Source: Chionoecetes opilio
Taxonomy: Eukaryota; Arthropoda; Malacostraca; Decapoda; Majidae
Direction of reading: 5' to 3'
Assembly: GCA_016584305.1 (NCBI GenBank)
Contig: JACEEZ010013506.1
Location: forward strand, 188,716-252,715
Length of the DNA: 64,000 nt
Shown here: piece by piece, positions 1-21,376 of the stretch
How positions within the stretch are numbered: the first letter of the stretch is position 1
Layout: each line of letters opens with the position of its first letter
The notes under the pieces: generated by a model
Told to the model about the DNA's origin: nothing
The model's input: the letters and a program-made list of their open reading frames with translations, nothing else
Database searches by the model: none
Made by a program: the position numbers and the translations under genes

Positions 1-9727
<9,727 letters not shown>

Positions 9728-10019
9728 GATCAATAGGTTTACGTGGTCGGCGTGTTGACACTTGAACTGATCTTGATCTTGATGGAAGCAAGGAAAGCAG
9801 AGGAAACAGCTTCCACAAGGCAGCTGGTTATACCATGGAGTACCTCTATGGTTTATACAGCAGAATTTGTGTATGAGGTGGATAGACTGTTTGACATAAG
9901 AACATAAGAAAATAAGAAAGCTACAAGAGGCCGTGAGACCTACACGAGGTAGTTCTTGTTGGAACCGGGCTTAAAGCCCGGTTCCCACCATCCTGCTTGT
10001 ACGGCCGCTATAGGTGTCT
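9728..10019. other. Upstream of DDX1: presumed promoter/5' UTR plus LINE tail
   Basis: 9728-9891 is the only candidate for the DDX1 5' UTR and promoter. No TATA box or other core element is clear. From 9892 it is repeat. Confidence 0.4.
9892..9965 (-). mobile_element. 5'-truncated CR1-like LINE tail
   Basis: ACATAAGAACATAAGAAAAT followed by AAGCTACAAGAGGCCGTGAG matches, in reverse, the 3' end of the LINE at 34500-34600 (GCCTCTGTAGCTTCC...TTCTTATGTTCT). Only the last 70-80 bp are present. Confidence 0.6.
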
Positions 10020-10110
10020 TGCACTGACGTCACGATCTAGCGGCTTCAAGCCAAATGCCGCCCGTCGGAGCGAGCTGGAGGACCAACAAACTCCACTTGC
10101 CGACCGTGTT
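10020..10110 (-). repeat. Dispersed repeat fragment, inverted copy of 22566-22680
   Basis: The minus-strand sequence TTGGTCCTCCAGCTCGCTCC and TTTGGCTTGAAGCCGC recur on the plus strand at about 22590-22635. Another piece (GGCAAGTGGAGTTTGTTG) is at about 10826. Family unknown. Confidence 0.6.
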
Positions 10111-10124
10111 TTTTTTTTTTTTAT

Positions 10125-10455
10125 TTTACATTTGTGCCTATAGCGCCTGTAGGCAGTGGTGATCCAGGGATCGGATGGTAGTCTCTGGAGGTTCACTTGA
10201 GGGGTGTGATGGTTGATCCTCGCCCGTGGTGGTGCAGGCAGGATTTTTATAGTGACGCCTGTGATTAGAGGCTCATGCCGCCCCCCTGTGTCCTCCGATG
10301 CACCCGCAATCGAAGGTAGAGTTGATGGACAGGGCATGTGGGTGTTCTTAGGCCACTCGACGGTGCAGAAAGGTTTTGGTTTTCTTCGGGGATCGAACTC
10401 GGGTCACCGAGAACGCCAGTCGGAGACGCTAACCACTCCGCTACCGCCTCCCCAA
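10125..10455 (-). mobile_element. tRNA-derived SINE (family 2)
   Basis: On the minus strand the head has the A box TAGCGGAGTGG and the B box GAGTTCGATCCCC, typical of a tRNA with a long variable arm (Leu/Ser-like). The body is shared with copies at 53700-53895, 54045-54400, 55995-56345 and 56486-56700. It ends at a poly-A/T run (10108-10125). Confidence 0.8.
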
Positions 10456-10465
10456 AGGTCAATAA

Positions 10466-10805
10466 CCTCATCAATCGGGAAAAATTACCCAATTTCATGA
10501 TCTTTTTAGTTAGTTAACGCTAATTTATGCATGGTTCTAATTCATTTATCAGATAACGAAATATATCAATGGAAAGCTAATTAAATTCCGCTTCTATTGA
10601 TATTGTCCATGTAAAATGTTTTCGAGCAAAATATCAAATGGGAGCTGGAGTTGGTGAATATTAAGTTCATGCATATTTCTTGCGAGTCTCATAATGGCCT
10701 TTCTTTAGCGTTTTTTACGGTTTTTTATTTGATAATATTATAGAACAAACATTTCCGAAGATAACAGTATATATTTTATACTTATAAACATATATTTAGT
10801 AGGGG
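10466..10805. repeat. Repeat R (inverted copy of 46757-47090)
   Basis: Contains AACGCTAATTTATGCATGGT and TTTGATAATATTATAGAACA. The same block occurs reversed at 46757-47090, and in part at 52740-52930, 57520-57740 and 63590-63930. In the later copies it forms the ends of a large inverted-repeat unit. No ORF. Confidence 0.75.
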
Positions 10806-11190
10806 AAAATTACTATAACACGGGCGGCAAGTGGAGTTTGTTGAGGCCTCTTCCATTTGCGACATTTCAAGAACCAGTTCACGGAACCCAAGAGTTCAGG
10901 CGTTCTATTTGCGCACGAAAACCTGGGTCCGAGGCAAAGCGCGTAGTGACTCAGCAAAACCCGTGAACTTTCTCTACTCACATTGAGAGGTGGGTAGCTT
11001 GGGTAGAGTTTTCAGTTCATAACAAACAATGGTCGCCTTGGGCCCTATTTCTCTTATCGTGAAGGGTTTTCCGCATGCACGAGTCGGAGAGGATGTCAGA
11101 CGGCATAAAAGAGGCATACATGGCTGGTGGGGGCCATGCGTTCCCGCGATCTTAAACTTGATATGATCCCTTCACATAGCAGCTAGCTGA
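10806..11190. other. No gene seen
   Basis: Unique-looking sequence apart from a fragment of the dispersed repeat at 10820-10860. It ends at the target duplication of the hAT-like element. Confidence 0.5.
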
Positions 11191-11249
11191 GTTATATCCA
11201 GTGGCGTCACCGCGGGGGGGCTAAGGGGGACTTAGCCCCCCCAAGTCAA

Positions 11250-12064
11250 GGACTCAGCCCCCCCAAAATTGCTGCTAGTAGCCTGCTACCCAAAAACAAT
11301 AAAAAGGAATATTTATCCAATGTTCCATGCCAGAGCAAAACCTTATTTTTCACACTTTTATAGAAAAATTGGTTTGATGTTTCATTTAAATGTTGAAATA
11401 TGTTTGCTAACAAACCTTGAAATTACTAGGTATATTCTATTATAATGATATTCTATAGAACCTCCGATACCTCTTCCAAACCAAGCTGATCCCTGCATTG
11501 GGTTATTAAATTGACAAAATAGTTACCGTTCACTTCGTGACTTCTCAGTCAGATTCGTTTTCTTTCATGACTTCAATCATGCTACGCAGCTTCGCTTGAA
11601 TCGCTTCAGTGTGTACATGTTATGCAAAGGAAGAGGACTTTTGAATTTTAAGGTAAAGGAAGTATTTTTTTCTTGAGCAAATATCATTGCATGTGAATTT
11701 TGCAGATCACGAATATCTATTGCCTAGTTCAAAGATATTGTCAGTGTGTATGAAAGCTAATACAAGACAGTGACTGTCGCTGTCTGTAATATGACATAAA
11801 AACAGGCAGCATAGCAATGGCATTGTAGCCTTGTAGGCCTCGAGTCCTCGACCCAAGGTTATTGTTCTCAATATTCTGTGGGAACACTAAAGTCCACAAA
11901 CATCTAGAATGTATATTATATTCGTACATATTCTTATTTTAAGTTATCCAAAAATATATTAAAATCAACCTAAAGGAAATGGCCTGTAGTGAACAGCCCC
12001 TAACCAAATTCATCATCAACAACAACCTTTCTTTTTCGCCCCGACTCTGATGGTGAGAATGTGA
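11250..12064. other. hAT-like element, left interior, non-coding
   Basis: AT-rich DNA with no recognisable domain in any frame. Confidence 0.6.
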
Positions 12065-13612
12065 TTGCAGTGGGAGCCAGGGTAAGGCAGTGGGTGGCAG
12101 GGTAACACAGGACGGGAGGCAGGTTAACACAGTGGTAGGCAGGTTAAGGCAGTGGGAGCCAGGGTAAGGCAGTGGGAGCCAGGGTAAGGCAGTGGGAGCC
12201 AGGGTAAGGAAGTGGGAGGCAGGGTAACACAGGACGGGAGGCATGTTAACACAGTGGGAGCCAGGGTAAGGCAGTGGGAGCCAGGGTAAGGAAGTGGGAG
12301 GCAGGGTAACACAGGACGGGAGGCAGGTTAACACAGCGGGAGGCAGGTTAACACAGTGGGAGGCAGGTTAAGGCAGTGGGTGGCAGGGTAACACAGGACG
12401 GGAGGCAGGTTAACACAGGACGGGAGGCAGGTTAAGGCAGTGGGAGCCAGGGTAAGGCAGTGGGTGGCAGGGTAACACAGGACGGGAGGCAGGTTAACAC
12501 AGGATGGGAGGCAGGTTAAGGCAGTGGGAGCTAGGGTAAGGCAGTGGGTGGCAGGGTAACACAGGACGGGAGGCAGGTTAAACACAGGATGGGAGGCAGG
12601 TTTAAGGCAGTGGGAGCCAGGGTAAGGCAGTGGGAGGCAGGGTAACACAAGGACGGGAGGCAGGTTAACACAGGATGGGAGGCAGGTTAAGGCAGTGGGA
12701 GCCAGGGTAAGGCAGTGGGAGGCAGGTTAAGGCAGTGGGAGCCAGGGTAAGGCAGTGGGAGGCAGTGGGAGCCAGGGTAAGGCAGTGGGAGGCAGGGTAA
12801 CACAGGACGGGAGGTAGGTTAACACAGTGGTAGGCAGGTTAAGGCAGTGGGTGCCAGGGTAACACAGGACGGGAGGCAGGTTAACACAGAATGGGAGGCA
12901 GGTTAAGGCAGTGGGAGGCAGGTTAAGGCAGTGGGAGCCAGGGTAAGGCAGTGGGAGGCAGGGTAACACAGGACGGGAGGCAGGTTAACACAGTGGTAGG
13001 CAGGTTAAGGCAGTGGGTGCCAGGTGTAACACAGGACGGGAGGCAGGTTAACACAGAATGGGAGGCAGGTTAAGCAGTGGGAGGCAGGTTAAGGGCAGTG
13101 GGAGCCAGGGTAAGGCAGTGGGGAGGCAGGGTAACACAGGACGGGAGGCAGGTTAACACAGTGGTAGGCAGGTTAAGGCAGTGGGTGCCAGGGTAAGGCA
13201 GTGGGTGGCAGGGTAACACAGGACGGGAGGCAGGTTAACACAGGATGGGAGGCAGGTTAAGGCAGTGGGAGCCAGGGTAAGGCAGTGGGAGCCAGGTAAG
13301 GCAGTGGGAGGCAGGGTAACACAGGACGGGAGGCAGGGTAACACAGGACGGGAGGCAGGTTAACACAGTGGGTGCCAGGGTAAGGCAGTGGGTGCCAGGG
13401 TAAGGCAGTGGGAGGCAGGGTAACACAGGACGGGAGGCAGGTTAACACAGAATGGGAGGCAGGTTAAGGCAGTGGGAGGCAGGTTAAGGCAGTGGGAGCC
13501 AGGGGTAAGGCAGTGGGGGAGGCAGGGTAACACAGGACGGGAGGCAGGTTAACACAGTAGTAGGCAGGTTAAGGCAGTGGGTGCCAGGGTAAGGCAGTGG
13601 GAGGCAGGTTAA
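12065..13612. repeat. Minisatellite, 20-22 bp units, 1.55 kb
   Basis: Tandem units of types AGGCAGTGGGAGCCAGGGTA, AGGCAGTGGGTGGCAGGGTA and ACACAGGACGGGAGGCAGG are mixed. A higher-order block of about 170 bp recurs around 12775, 12950 and 13120, and partly near 13410-13600. Because the unit has few stops, all frames stay open and give artificial proline/leucine-rich proteins on the minus strand. Confidence 0.95.
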
Positions 13613-13690
13613 ATCGGCTTTTAGTTACTTTATCATGATCATGTACTTTATTCTGTTTAACTACAGTATCCCATGTACCTGTTTTTTGTG

Positions 13691-14940
13691 TGTGAGGGCT
13701 GGGACGTAGAGGTAAGGGGGAATAGGGAGGAACGAAGGATAAAGGGGGAGAAGGCAGAAGGACTAGGATGGTAGTGAGGGGAGGGGAACCAAAAGGGTTT
13801 TTTTCCCGCTGGGGGGACAGATCTTTCAGGGCCAAGGGGGGAAAAAGGTTGGGCCCCTTAAACAGGCAAACCTATGGGACAAGGGACTGACTGTTGATTT
13901 CGGGTGGTGGGCTCCTGGGGCCAAAGGCTGAAGGAGGAACGAGGACAGTACCTCCGGGGGCTTGGGCGGGCGTTCATATGTGGGGCACACGGTGTCGCGA
14001 ACGTGATGTATTTTTACTGCGGGAATAACTGCAGGGTAACTTCACGTCGAGTCGTGAAAACGGGCGAGAAACCCGACGGTGGGAGCCTCCTGCGTGCCAA
14101 GCCTGGCCACACGGGGCCCCCTGGGGTTTGCCGACGAAAAGGTTTGGCAAGGAAAACTTTTAGGGGTTTACGCTACCCTTTTTTTCCCGGCCTGCGTCCG
14201 GGCGTGCCTCGCCCGAGGCCCCCCCCAAGGTTTCCCCGGAGCGGGGCGGGAAACCTTCGCCCCACCTCTCTTCAGGGCCCTTGGGGAGCCATTTGGGCGC
14301 GGGGGCCCAAGGCACTAGGGGGGGGCGGGGGCCGGGAGGTGGAAACTCAAACGGGGGACTCCCGGACGCCCTACTAGAACCCCCCTTTCAGGAGGCTTCC
14401 CCGGGGTTTCCCCCTGGGAACCCCGGGGCTTTAAACGAGGAAACCTACAACAGGGCCTTATTTAACCCTCGGGGGTACCACTTTGGGTTTTTTTTCCTGA
14501 AGGCGACGCAGCAGATGGTGTTTGTTTTCCCAGGGGATTGACAAGTGCATGATAGGGGCAGGCGATTAAGGGGGGCCCCGGGGGGACCTGTATCAAGCCG
14601 GGGGACCTGGGGGGGAAAGGGGGGGTTTCCCCCCGGCAACCCGGGGGCTTTTTGCTACCCGGGGGGAAACCAAAGCCCCCCGGGAACCTCCGACGAAAAA
14701 CGAAGGGGCATTCCCCGCTTAACCCTTTTCTGTAAACTTGGAGTTTGCGCCCTACCCCCCCCCCGGGCGGGTGGGGGTCCCCGGGGTTTATTTGTCGGGC
14801 CACGCCAGCGACCGTTGGATAAACCTTAGCGGGTTTGGGGGGGCGCTAAAACAGGAGCTACATTAACACCCCCCCCCGGTTGAGCCCGCTTTAAGCAATT
14901 TCCCTCCCCCCTTCGGGGTGGGGCGGCGGGGGGCTTAACA
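13691..14940 (+). repeat. 5' LTR of the Gypsy element
   Basis: Starts TGTGAGGGCTGGGACG and ends GGGCTTAACA. Aligned blocks with the 3' LTR include AGAAGGCAGAAGGACTA, AACAGGCAAACCTAT and GGCGTTCATATGTGG. A related LTR end (GACGGGGCGTAACA) is at 49018-49031, supporting this boundary. The next bases, TTTGGCGGCAGTAAACGG, are the primer-binding-site position. Confidence 0.85.
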
Positions 14941-15009
14941 TTTGGCGGCAGTAAACGGATCCAGATCTAGGGGGTTTGGCGTGGTTAGCCCCAAAATAGA
15001 GAGAGATAG

Positions 15010-15176
15010 CCAGAGGGGGGCCGCGAAAAATTTTTGGTAGTGCGAAAAACGATACCGTGAAAAATTTTTGGGTAGGGCGATAACGATACTGCGAAATTTT
15101 TTTTTTTTTTTTGGGTAGTACGAAAACCGAAAAACACGGAAAAATTTTTTGGGTTTAGTACGATAACGATTTTTCC

Positions 15177-15210
<34 letters not shown>

Positions 15211-15240
15211 GGGAACGCGAAAAGAATCGAAAGCGAGACT
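15010..15240. repeat. Tandem repeat in the Gypsy leader
   Basis: About four to five units of 40-55 bp around the theme GGGTAGTACGATAACGATAC followed by CGAAAAATTTTT, with expanded A and T runs. Confidence 0.7.
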
Positions 15241-17800
15241 GCGACCCCAAATTTTTTTAGCTTGGCTTACTATGCTACCTAGAAAACTACAGTTAGGCCA
15301 TTAAAACAGGGTAATTTAATTATTTTTTATTATTACCCTAAAATCTATGCGTTTTGGGCCGCCGTAATATTTTTGGGTTTCAGTTTCGTCATTTTATAGT
15401 ACCCTTTTGGGGGTCGCTCGGGGTTCGCTATCCCCACCTCTGGAGATAGCGAGCGCCACACCCTTAGAAAAGCGTGTGGGGTGTCGTGAGGCCAGTAAAC
15501 GATTATTAGGCCCACCACCGAAGAGAGTCTAAATTTTGTGAAGTGACTGCGCAAAACCGGGATCTATGGTCATTGCGGCGAGCTGAGGGCCGCGGCTCGG
15601 GGGGCTGCCGTGTCCCCGGGTTGAATAGGTAGGTTTCTTTTAGGGAAACCCGAGAAGTTCCTTATGGATTTGCCTGAGCGTGAAAGGACTAAAAATTTTT
15701 AGGGGGGGGGATAACGGGTGGGGCCCGTAAGGGGGAAGAGAAATATTAACTCGGCCCCTGGGCGGGGCCTGGGGCCGGGGAGGATAATTCCCCGGGCCCC
15801 CAGGGCCTCGGTCGTAAGAGAAGGAAAAATTAACCCTGCCTCCAGGTAAACCCGTGTTTATCACCCCGTGTCGGGGGGGGCCGGGGAAAATTTAAAATTA
15901 GTACCTTTGGCCCCCTACCGACTCACGATCCCATACTTTTTTTAAAACCCGGGGGGTTTGGCTCCCTGATTTCCCTGGCACGAGTCGGGCCCCTGTGGCC
16001 CCGTGGGGGGGTGAAAAACGTCCCCGGGGGGGTGGCTACGCAGCAGCCAAATCTTGACAAAATTTCCGCCCCCGGGGGGAAACCCCCGGGGCATGATGGG
16101 TTTGGGGTAAAGAGCCCTTTAGTTTTTTTAAGGTCCTCCCCCCCTTTTGGGTGGGGGGTAGGTAGGTAGGGAAGGCCGTGGGGGGGACGAATGGCGATTC
16201 CCACCAAAAAAAAAACCAATCCTCCCTCTTGGGGGGTTTCGGGGAGTGGCGTCCTCGGAGTAACCCCCCACGGTTCCCCGGGGCGAGAAGGGGACAGGGA
16301 TGCAAAATGCCCTGCACCTTCAGTCCCAGGGGATTCGCCTGGCCCCCCCCAAAGTTCAGGCCCTGTAGCCCCGACGGGGTTAAACAGCATCGATTCAGGG
16401 ATGTGCCAGGACATGGCAACATTGCCGGGGGACCCTCCCTTTCCCCTTTTCCCCCGGCATGCATGCCATGCCCATTTTCAAAACTTTTTTCCCCACTTTC
16501 CCTGGGGGGCACTGGTGTAAATTGTGTTTCTTTTTCAAAATCTCGTGTTTGGGGTAAAGACCGCGGTAATAAATTACTTCTCCTTCCAAAGGTTCCCACA
16601 GTGATATAAAATATAAAATATTTGGGGTTAGGCAAAAATTCTCCCTCCACAGGTTCCCCCCACCCAATGGATCGCAAAGGATCGCCTCCTTTAGGTCCCC
16701 CGGGCGACCGACCCCAAATTGCTCACAACCTTCGAGTTTAAAACCGAAGCCTTTCTGGCCAACCTCTTTGCCCGCCCACCCATGGGATGCCCCTACATGG
16801 GGCCCCAATTTTTGGGGCTAAAGTCCCACATTTGGCCGCCCCAAAACACCCCCCCCCCGTCCGCTGTTTTCCGTCTGCCCCTGTGCTTCCCTTTTTCCCC
16901 TGAAAATGGGGGGGCCCCGCGGGGGGGAAAAACAGTGACGCTTTTTCGTTGCCCCAGGGACGGGATTGCAACTTTTTACGAGGCCATGACGCCCCTTCCC
17001 CCAAAAGCCTGCCCCTGTGGCTTTTTCTCCGGGGCCACAGGACTCCACGAGGCCAAAACAAGGCGCCCAAAGGGAAAGCGCCCCGGTTTTGGGCCCCCGG
17101 GGGTTAGGTACGTGAAACTCTACGATGCCACGACTTCCCCCCCCAAACACTCCCTGCCCCTGTGGCCTCTCTTCAGGGCCCCTTTCGGGGGCCCCACTGG
17201 GCTTTGGGGGCAGACACAAAGCGGGCGGGGTTTGGGGCGAGGGGGGGAAAACTGCGCGACTACGAGGGGCCCTACTAAAAACACGCTCACGACCCCTGCC
17301 GACACCTGCACCTGGGGTTTTTCCCCGGGGGTTTAAACCCCTGGGCCCCCCAGGGCATGAAAGACACACGCGCAGGGTTTGAGGAAAAAGGGACAAAAAC
17401 CCTTCAGAAAATGCTTCACCAACGGAAATTTCCCAAAGGCCCTAAACCACAGGCCCCCGGGCCCGCCCCGGTGGGGGGGGGAATGCCCCACCAAAGGACA
17501 GACCCGGGGGTTTTCTGCCTTGATTTCCCCGGCGTTTAAAAAACGTAAACCTTTCAAAGCCCGCCCACCCCAGCCGCGCCCCCAAATGACACCCCTAGAG
17601 CCCTACACGGTATGGGGCCGGGTTTTCCCCGCCCCTGGACCTACAGGCGGGGTACTGACAAATTCCAATTCGCGAAGGGGGACCGACACAAGACGGCTTT
17701 CCCCGCCCTTTTTTGGCGGTTTTTTTTTAAAGTCAAACGTAGGGCTTTTCGGCCTTTTTAACGGACCGGCCACATGCCCAAAACTAAAAGGACCAATTTT
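15241..17800 (+). pseudogene. Gypsy gag/protease region, unreadable
   Basis: By position this should hold gag and protease. I find no zinc knuckle or protease motif that survives. A roughly 146-bp duplicated block (about 16970-17120 and 17120-17265, sharing GCCCCTGTGG) is visible. Open stretches on the minus strand are GC-driven. Confidence 0.4.
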
Positions 17801-18420
17801 TGGGAAGGTTTAAAAGGGGTAATATGTTTTTCCCTTCCCTTTCAAAGGGCCTAATAGTCTTCTCACCACTTGGGCAAAAACCATCAACCCGCCTACTTTG
17901 GGCGGTCTTGGGGCGACTACGGGTCCCCGGGTTTGACACTGAAGCCATCAAAAGGGCGCCCTGGTACGGCGTAAAACGGCTTTTTCTTGATCAGGGGTTG
18001 TCTCTGGAGGGGGTATCACGGCAGACCAAAAGAACTTGGGGAAACTATCGACGAAAGTCTCGACTTTCCCAAACCCCTACTAAGCAAATTTCAGTCGTTT
18101 TCCCGGGTATGGCCGCCTACTACCGGCGGTACATTAAAAAATTCTTTAACCCCCAGCCGCTTCAAATATACTTTCTGACGGGCCCTAAAGGTTAAAACCC
18201 GGGAAATGGGGCCACCGAATGTGAGGGGAGTCTTTCCCCGATCTTTAAAAAAGGGCCCACGAAACCCCCTGTCACTTGGGTTTTTCCCCCGAATTTGAAT
18301 TCCCCCTTTTCCCTATATACGGATGCCAGTAAATTTTGGGCCTGGGTGCGATCCTTGCCCAGGCCCCATGAAAATAAAGGGAAAAAGCCCTCGCCCCATG
18401 AAGGCCGGCTCTAACCACTT
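17800..18420 (+). pseudogene. Gypsy reverse transcriptase C-terminus and RNase H, frameshifted
   Basis: At 18109-18140 the frame starting at 17800 reads AAYYRRYIKKFFNP, matching the conserved (G)YYRR(Y/F)IKNFS block at the RT-RNase H junction of Ty3/Gypsy pol. Around 18320-18350 another frame gives TDASKF, the first catalytic block of RNase H (TDASxxGxGA). The RT active-site YXDD box is not found in the damaged upstream sequence. Confidence 0.7.
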
Positions 18421-19057
18421 CTGAAAAGAACTAAAAGCGCACGAAAAAAGGAATGTCTCGCATCGTCTGGGGGACTCCGGGGAAATTTCGCCCCCCATTT
18501 TTCTTTGCAACAAGTTTTCCCCATCTTCACGGACTTTCCCACAGTCCCCAGTGGCTAAAGTTTTTATGAAATCGGAAGGCCGCCCCGCTCCAAAAACTGG
18601 GCCTGTTCCTTAGAGGATATGACTTCGGGGATCAAACATAGGCCAGGGAAGGGCACAAGCCCATGTCGTGGGTTTTTCCCGCCTGCCGCTAGACCCCCAT
18701 TCAAAATTTATTGCTCTTTCCCCCCGACGGGCCAGGACGAGTGTCGGCCGCGGTGGGCGCAGTTGAAACAAGGCACCAAACCCCCCCCAGGGGGCTGAAA
18801 GTGGTCGAAAAAACCCTCCCATTTTGACGGGGGGAGGGAAGACTACCTTGGGAGCTAAAGGGGCTCCCACGCAAAGAAGCGGTGCCCCCACGCGGGTGGC
18901 CATTTTTTGGGATTCGAAAAAAATTGGCAAAATTCCGTCAAAGCCCAAAAACCGGGGGCACCAAGAAAACCTTAATTTCCCGTGAGGGGGTAAGCCTTTC
19001 AAGGGCTGCCCCGCTCGGAACGGAAATTTTCGGCGGCGGCCTTTCACCTGGAGTCAT

Positions 19058-19582
19058 TTGGGGGCCGGGGGCTTTCCATGGGATACGGTAGCCGTGGATA
19101 TCATGGGGCCGTTTTTCCCCCTCATCGGGGTAAACGCTTCGGGCATAAAAACCCTTTATCGGAATGTTTCTCCCAGGTTCCTATCTTGGGGCCCGGGTGA
19201 CCACACAGGGACTACCGGGGGCCCGGTTTTTTGTGGAACCCGTGTTTGTGTCTGTCTTTGGGTTCCCCCCGCAGGTTCTCCCCGGGACCGAGGGAAAGGG
19301 AATTCACCGGGATCGTGTGGTCCCAGCTCCCACTTTCCTCCTGGGCTTTTCTATGGTTCGCACGTCCCCCCTACCACCCTCAAAGGGAAGGGGATTGTGG
19401 AGCGCTCGCATAGAACGGTGGGAAATATCCTCCGGGGCAGTGGGGGGGGTGATTCTCCTCCGCTTGGCCGGACGTCGTTTTCTTCAGCCCCTCTCCCCTC
19501 AACACACCGCCTGGCGAACCGCACCCGGGTTTTTGCCCCTTTTGAAATCATCTTCGGCAGGGGTGGCCCCTCTTCCCGCTGA
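19058..19582 (+). pseudogene. Gypsy integrase core, damaged
   Basis: The frame begins WDTVAVDIMGP, with the first catalytic D at 19097-19099. It reaches GIVERSHRTVGNILRG, with the catalytic E at 19400-19402, then LANRTRVFAPFEIIFGR. The middle D lies in a DRG block near 19285-19300 that is readable only by changing frame. This is a DDE integrase of Ty3/Gypsy type. Upstream (18600-19050) there is no intact zinc-binding domain. Confidence 0.8.
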
Positions 19583-20120
19583 CCGCCCCATTTCCCGGGT
19601 TACGGAACGGGGCCCCCGCGGCTGGCCCCCCCTGGCAATAAAACCCTTTTCCCCGCTCCGTGCGGACTTCAGGCGGCACAGGGGCGTTGTGCAGGGGTCC
19701 ACCCCACCCCCCCCCGAGCCCAGCCGGGCCAAACGAACCCTTTTTTTATCCCGGGATGCGCATTTTGGTGGGCTACCCCGGGCCCTTTCCCGCCTCCTCC
19801 AAACTTACCCGAAAATTTGGGTGGGCCCCTTTTACGTTTTTCCGCATTCCAAATTTCTTACCCGGTCTGTTTTGGCCCCAACCTGGGGGCCGCACAGCCA
19901 TGGGGCGGATGCAAAACCCTACACCGGGGGGGGGGCCCCCGAAACCCCCCGCCTCCTGTTCTTCGACATCCCCCTTTCCCGGTGGGGGCCTCTCCGCAGT
20001 AATCCACAAGGGCCCCCAGCCTCCCCCCCTTTACCCTTCGCTTTAATTGCAGCATTGACGCAAAAACAAAGGGCCCCCGCACGGGAAACCCAGGCGGCCG
20101 TCTTCGTCGGATTGGGGGAA

Positions 20121-21376
20121 TGTGAGGGGTGGGACGAGAGGAATGAGGGTAAAGGAGGAAAAGAAGGAAAAAAATGGGGAGAAGGCAGAAGGACTAAGGG
20201 TGGGAGTGAGAGAGGGGGAAACAAAGGGGTTTTTGCTGAGGGGACCCGATCAAATTTTCACCCAAAGAGGGGAAAAAAAAAGGTTTTTGGCCCCTTTAAA
20301 CAGGCAAACCTATAGGACAAGGGGCTGACTGTTTAGAAATTCAGTGGTGGGGTCCTCGGCCAAAAGGGTGAAGGAGGAACGGGGCAGTAAACCCCCCCGG
20401 CTTTTGGGGGCGTTCATATGTGGGCCACACGGTGTCCCCGAACGTGAAAAGTATATTACTGGGAGGAATAAATCAGCGAGTAACTTCACGTCGAGTCGTG
20501 AGTAAAGGGGGAGTAACCGCGGGCGGGGTAGGAGACATCCTGCGTTCCAAGCCTGGGCCGGCACGCGGGGCCCGAGGTTGCCGACCCTAAAGGGGGTGGC
20601 AAAGGGAAAAATCTACGGGATAAAAGACTACCCTGTTTCCGGCCTGCGTCCTGGGGTGCCTCCCCAGGCCCCCCCCCGGATCCCCGGAGCAGGCAGGACT
20701 CGCCCCACCTCTCCCCCTTTAGGGCCCTTGGGGAGCCACTGGGCGCGGGGGGCCGGGACTAGGGGCGGGCGTGGGCCGGAGGTGGAAACTCTACGCACCC
20801 CACGACGCCCTACTAGATACCCCCTTCAGGAGGGGTTCCCCCGGGGTTTCCCCCCCCGGAACCCCGGGGGATTACGAGGCACCTACAACAGGGCCTTAGG
20901 AAACCCCTGGGGTACCACATACAGGTCCTTTTCCCGAAGGCGACGCAGCAGAGGGGGGATGTATTCACGTGATTGACAAGTGCATTAGGGCGGGGTTTTA
21001 AAGGGGGGCCCCCGGGGGACCTGTATCAAAAACCGGGCTCAGGGGGACGGGGGGGGTCGCCCCGGCATAGCCGGGGGTATTGCTACCTGGGGAAAACCCC
21101 GCTCCCCGTACTCCCCACGAAAACGAAAGGGCCTTGCCCCCTTACCCCTTCCCGTAGAACTTTTGGGGATGCGCCCTAACCCCGGGCCCCCGACAGGTAG
21201 GGGGGCCAAAGGGGTTTGGGGTTTTCATGCCACGGGGCCCGCGACCGATTGGATAAACCTTTGCGGGTTTGGGGGGGGCGCTAAAAAAAGGAGCTACATT
21301 TAAAACCCCCCCGTTGAGCCCGCGTAAAGCAATTTTTCCCCCCCCCCTTTTGGATAGGGCGGCGTGGGGCTTAAAA
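20121..21376 (+). repeat. 3' LTR of the Gypsy element
   Basis: Starts TGTGAGGGGTGGGACGAG and ends GGGGCTTAAAA. Same landmarks in the same order as the 5' LTR. Confidence 0.85.

Larger units (their letters stand above)
13691..21376 (+). mobile_element. Ty3/Gypsy LTR retrotransposon, full length but degraded sequence
   Basis: Two direct LTRs of about 1.25 kb enclose 5.2 kb of interior with reverse transcriptase/RNase H followed by integrase, the Ty3/Gypsy order. All frames are interrupted and the sequence is full of G, C and T homopolymer runs, so the coding region cannot be read through. Whether this is biological decay or bad consensus is unclear; the two LTRs differ mainly at homopolymers, which favours bad consensus. 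A possible target duplication is TTGTG before the 5' LTR and TTGTT after the 3' LTR, not exact. Confidence 0.88.

Noticed and set aside
10391..10455. Possible Leu/Ser tRNA gene (minus strand)
   Set aside because: The same head with the same downstream body occurs at least five times in the window, so it is a SINE.
12065..13612. CRISPR-like array
   Set aside because: Repeats are contiguous without unique spacers and the genome is eukaryotic.
12065..13840. Several minus-strand Pro/Leu-rich open frames
   Set aside because: They are translations of a 20-22-bp minisatellite open in every frame; no domain, start context or splice logic.
16036..20315. Long open frames on both strands in the Gypsy interior (for example 383 codons at 19164-20315)
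   Set aside because: Only segments matching RT, RNase H and integrase blocks were kept; the rest is GC-rich, homopolymer-corrupted sequence in which stops are depleted.
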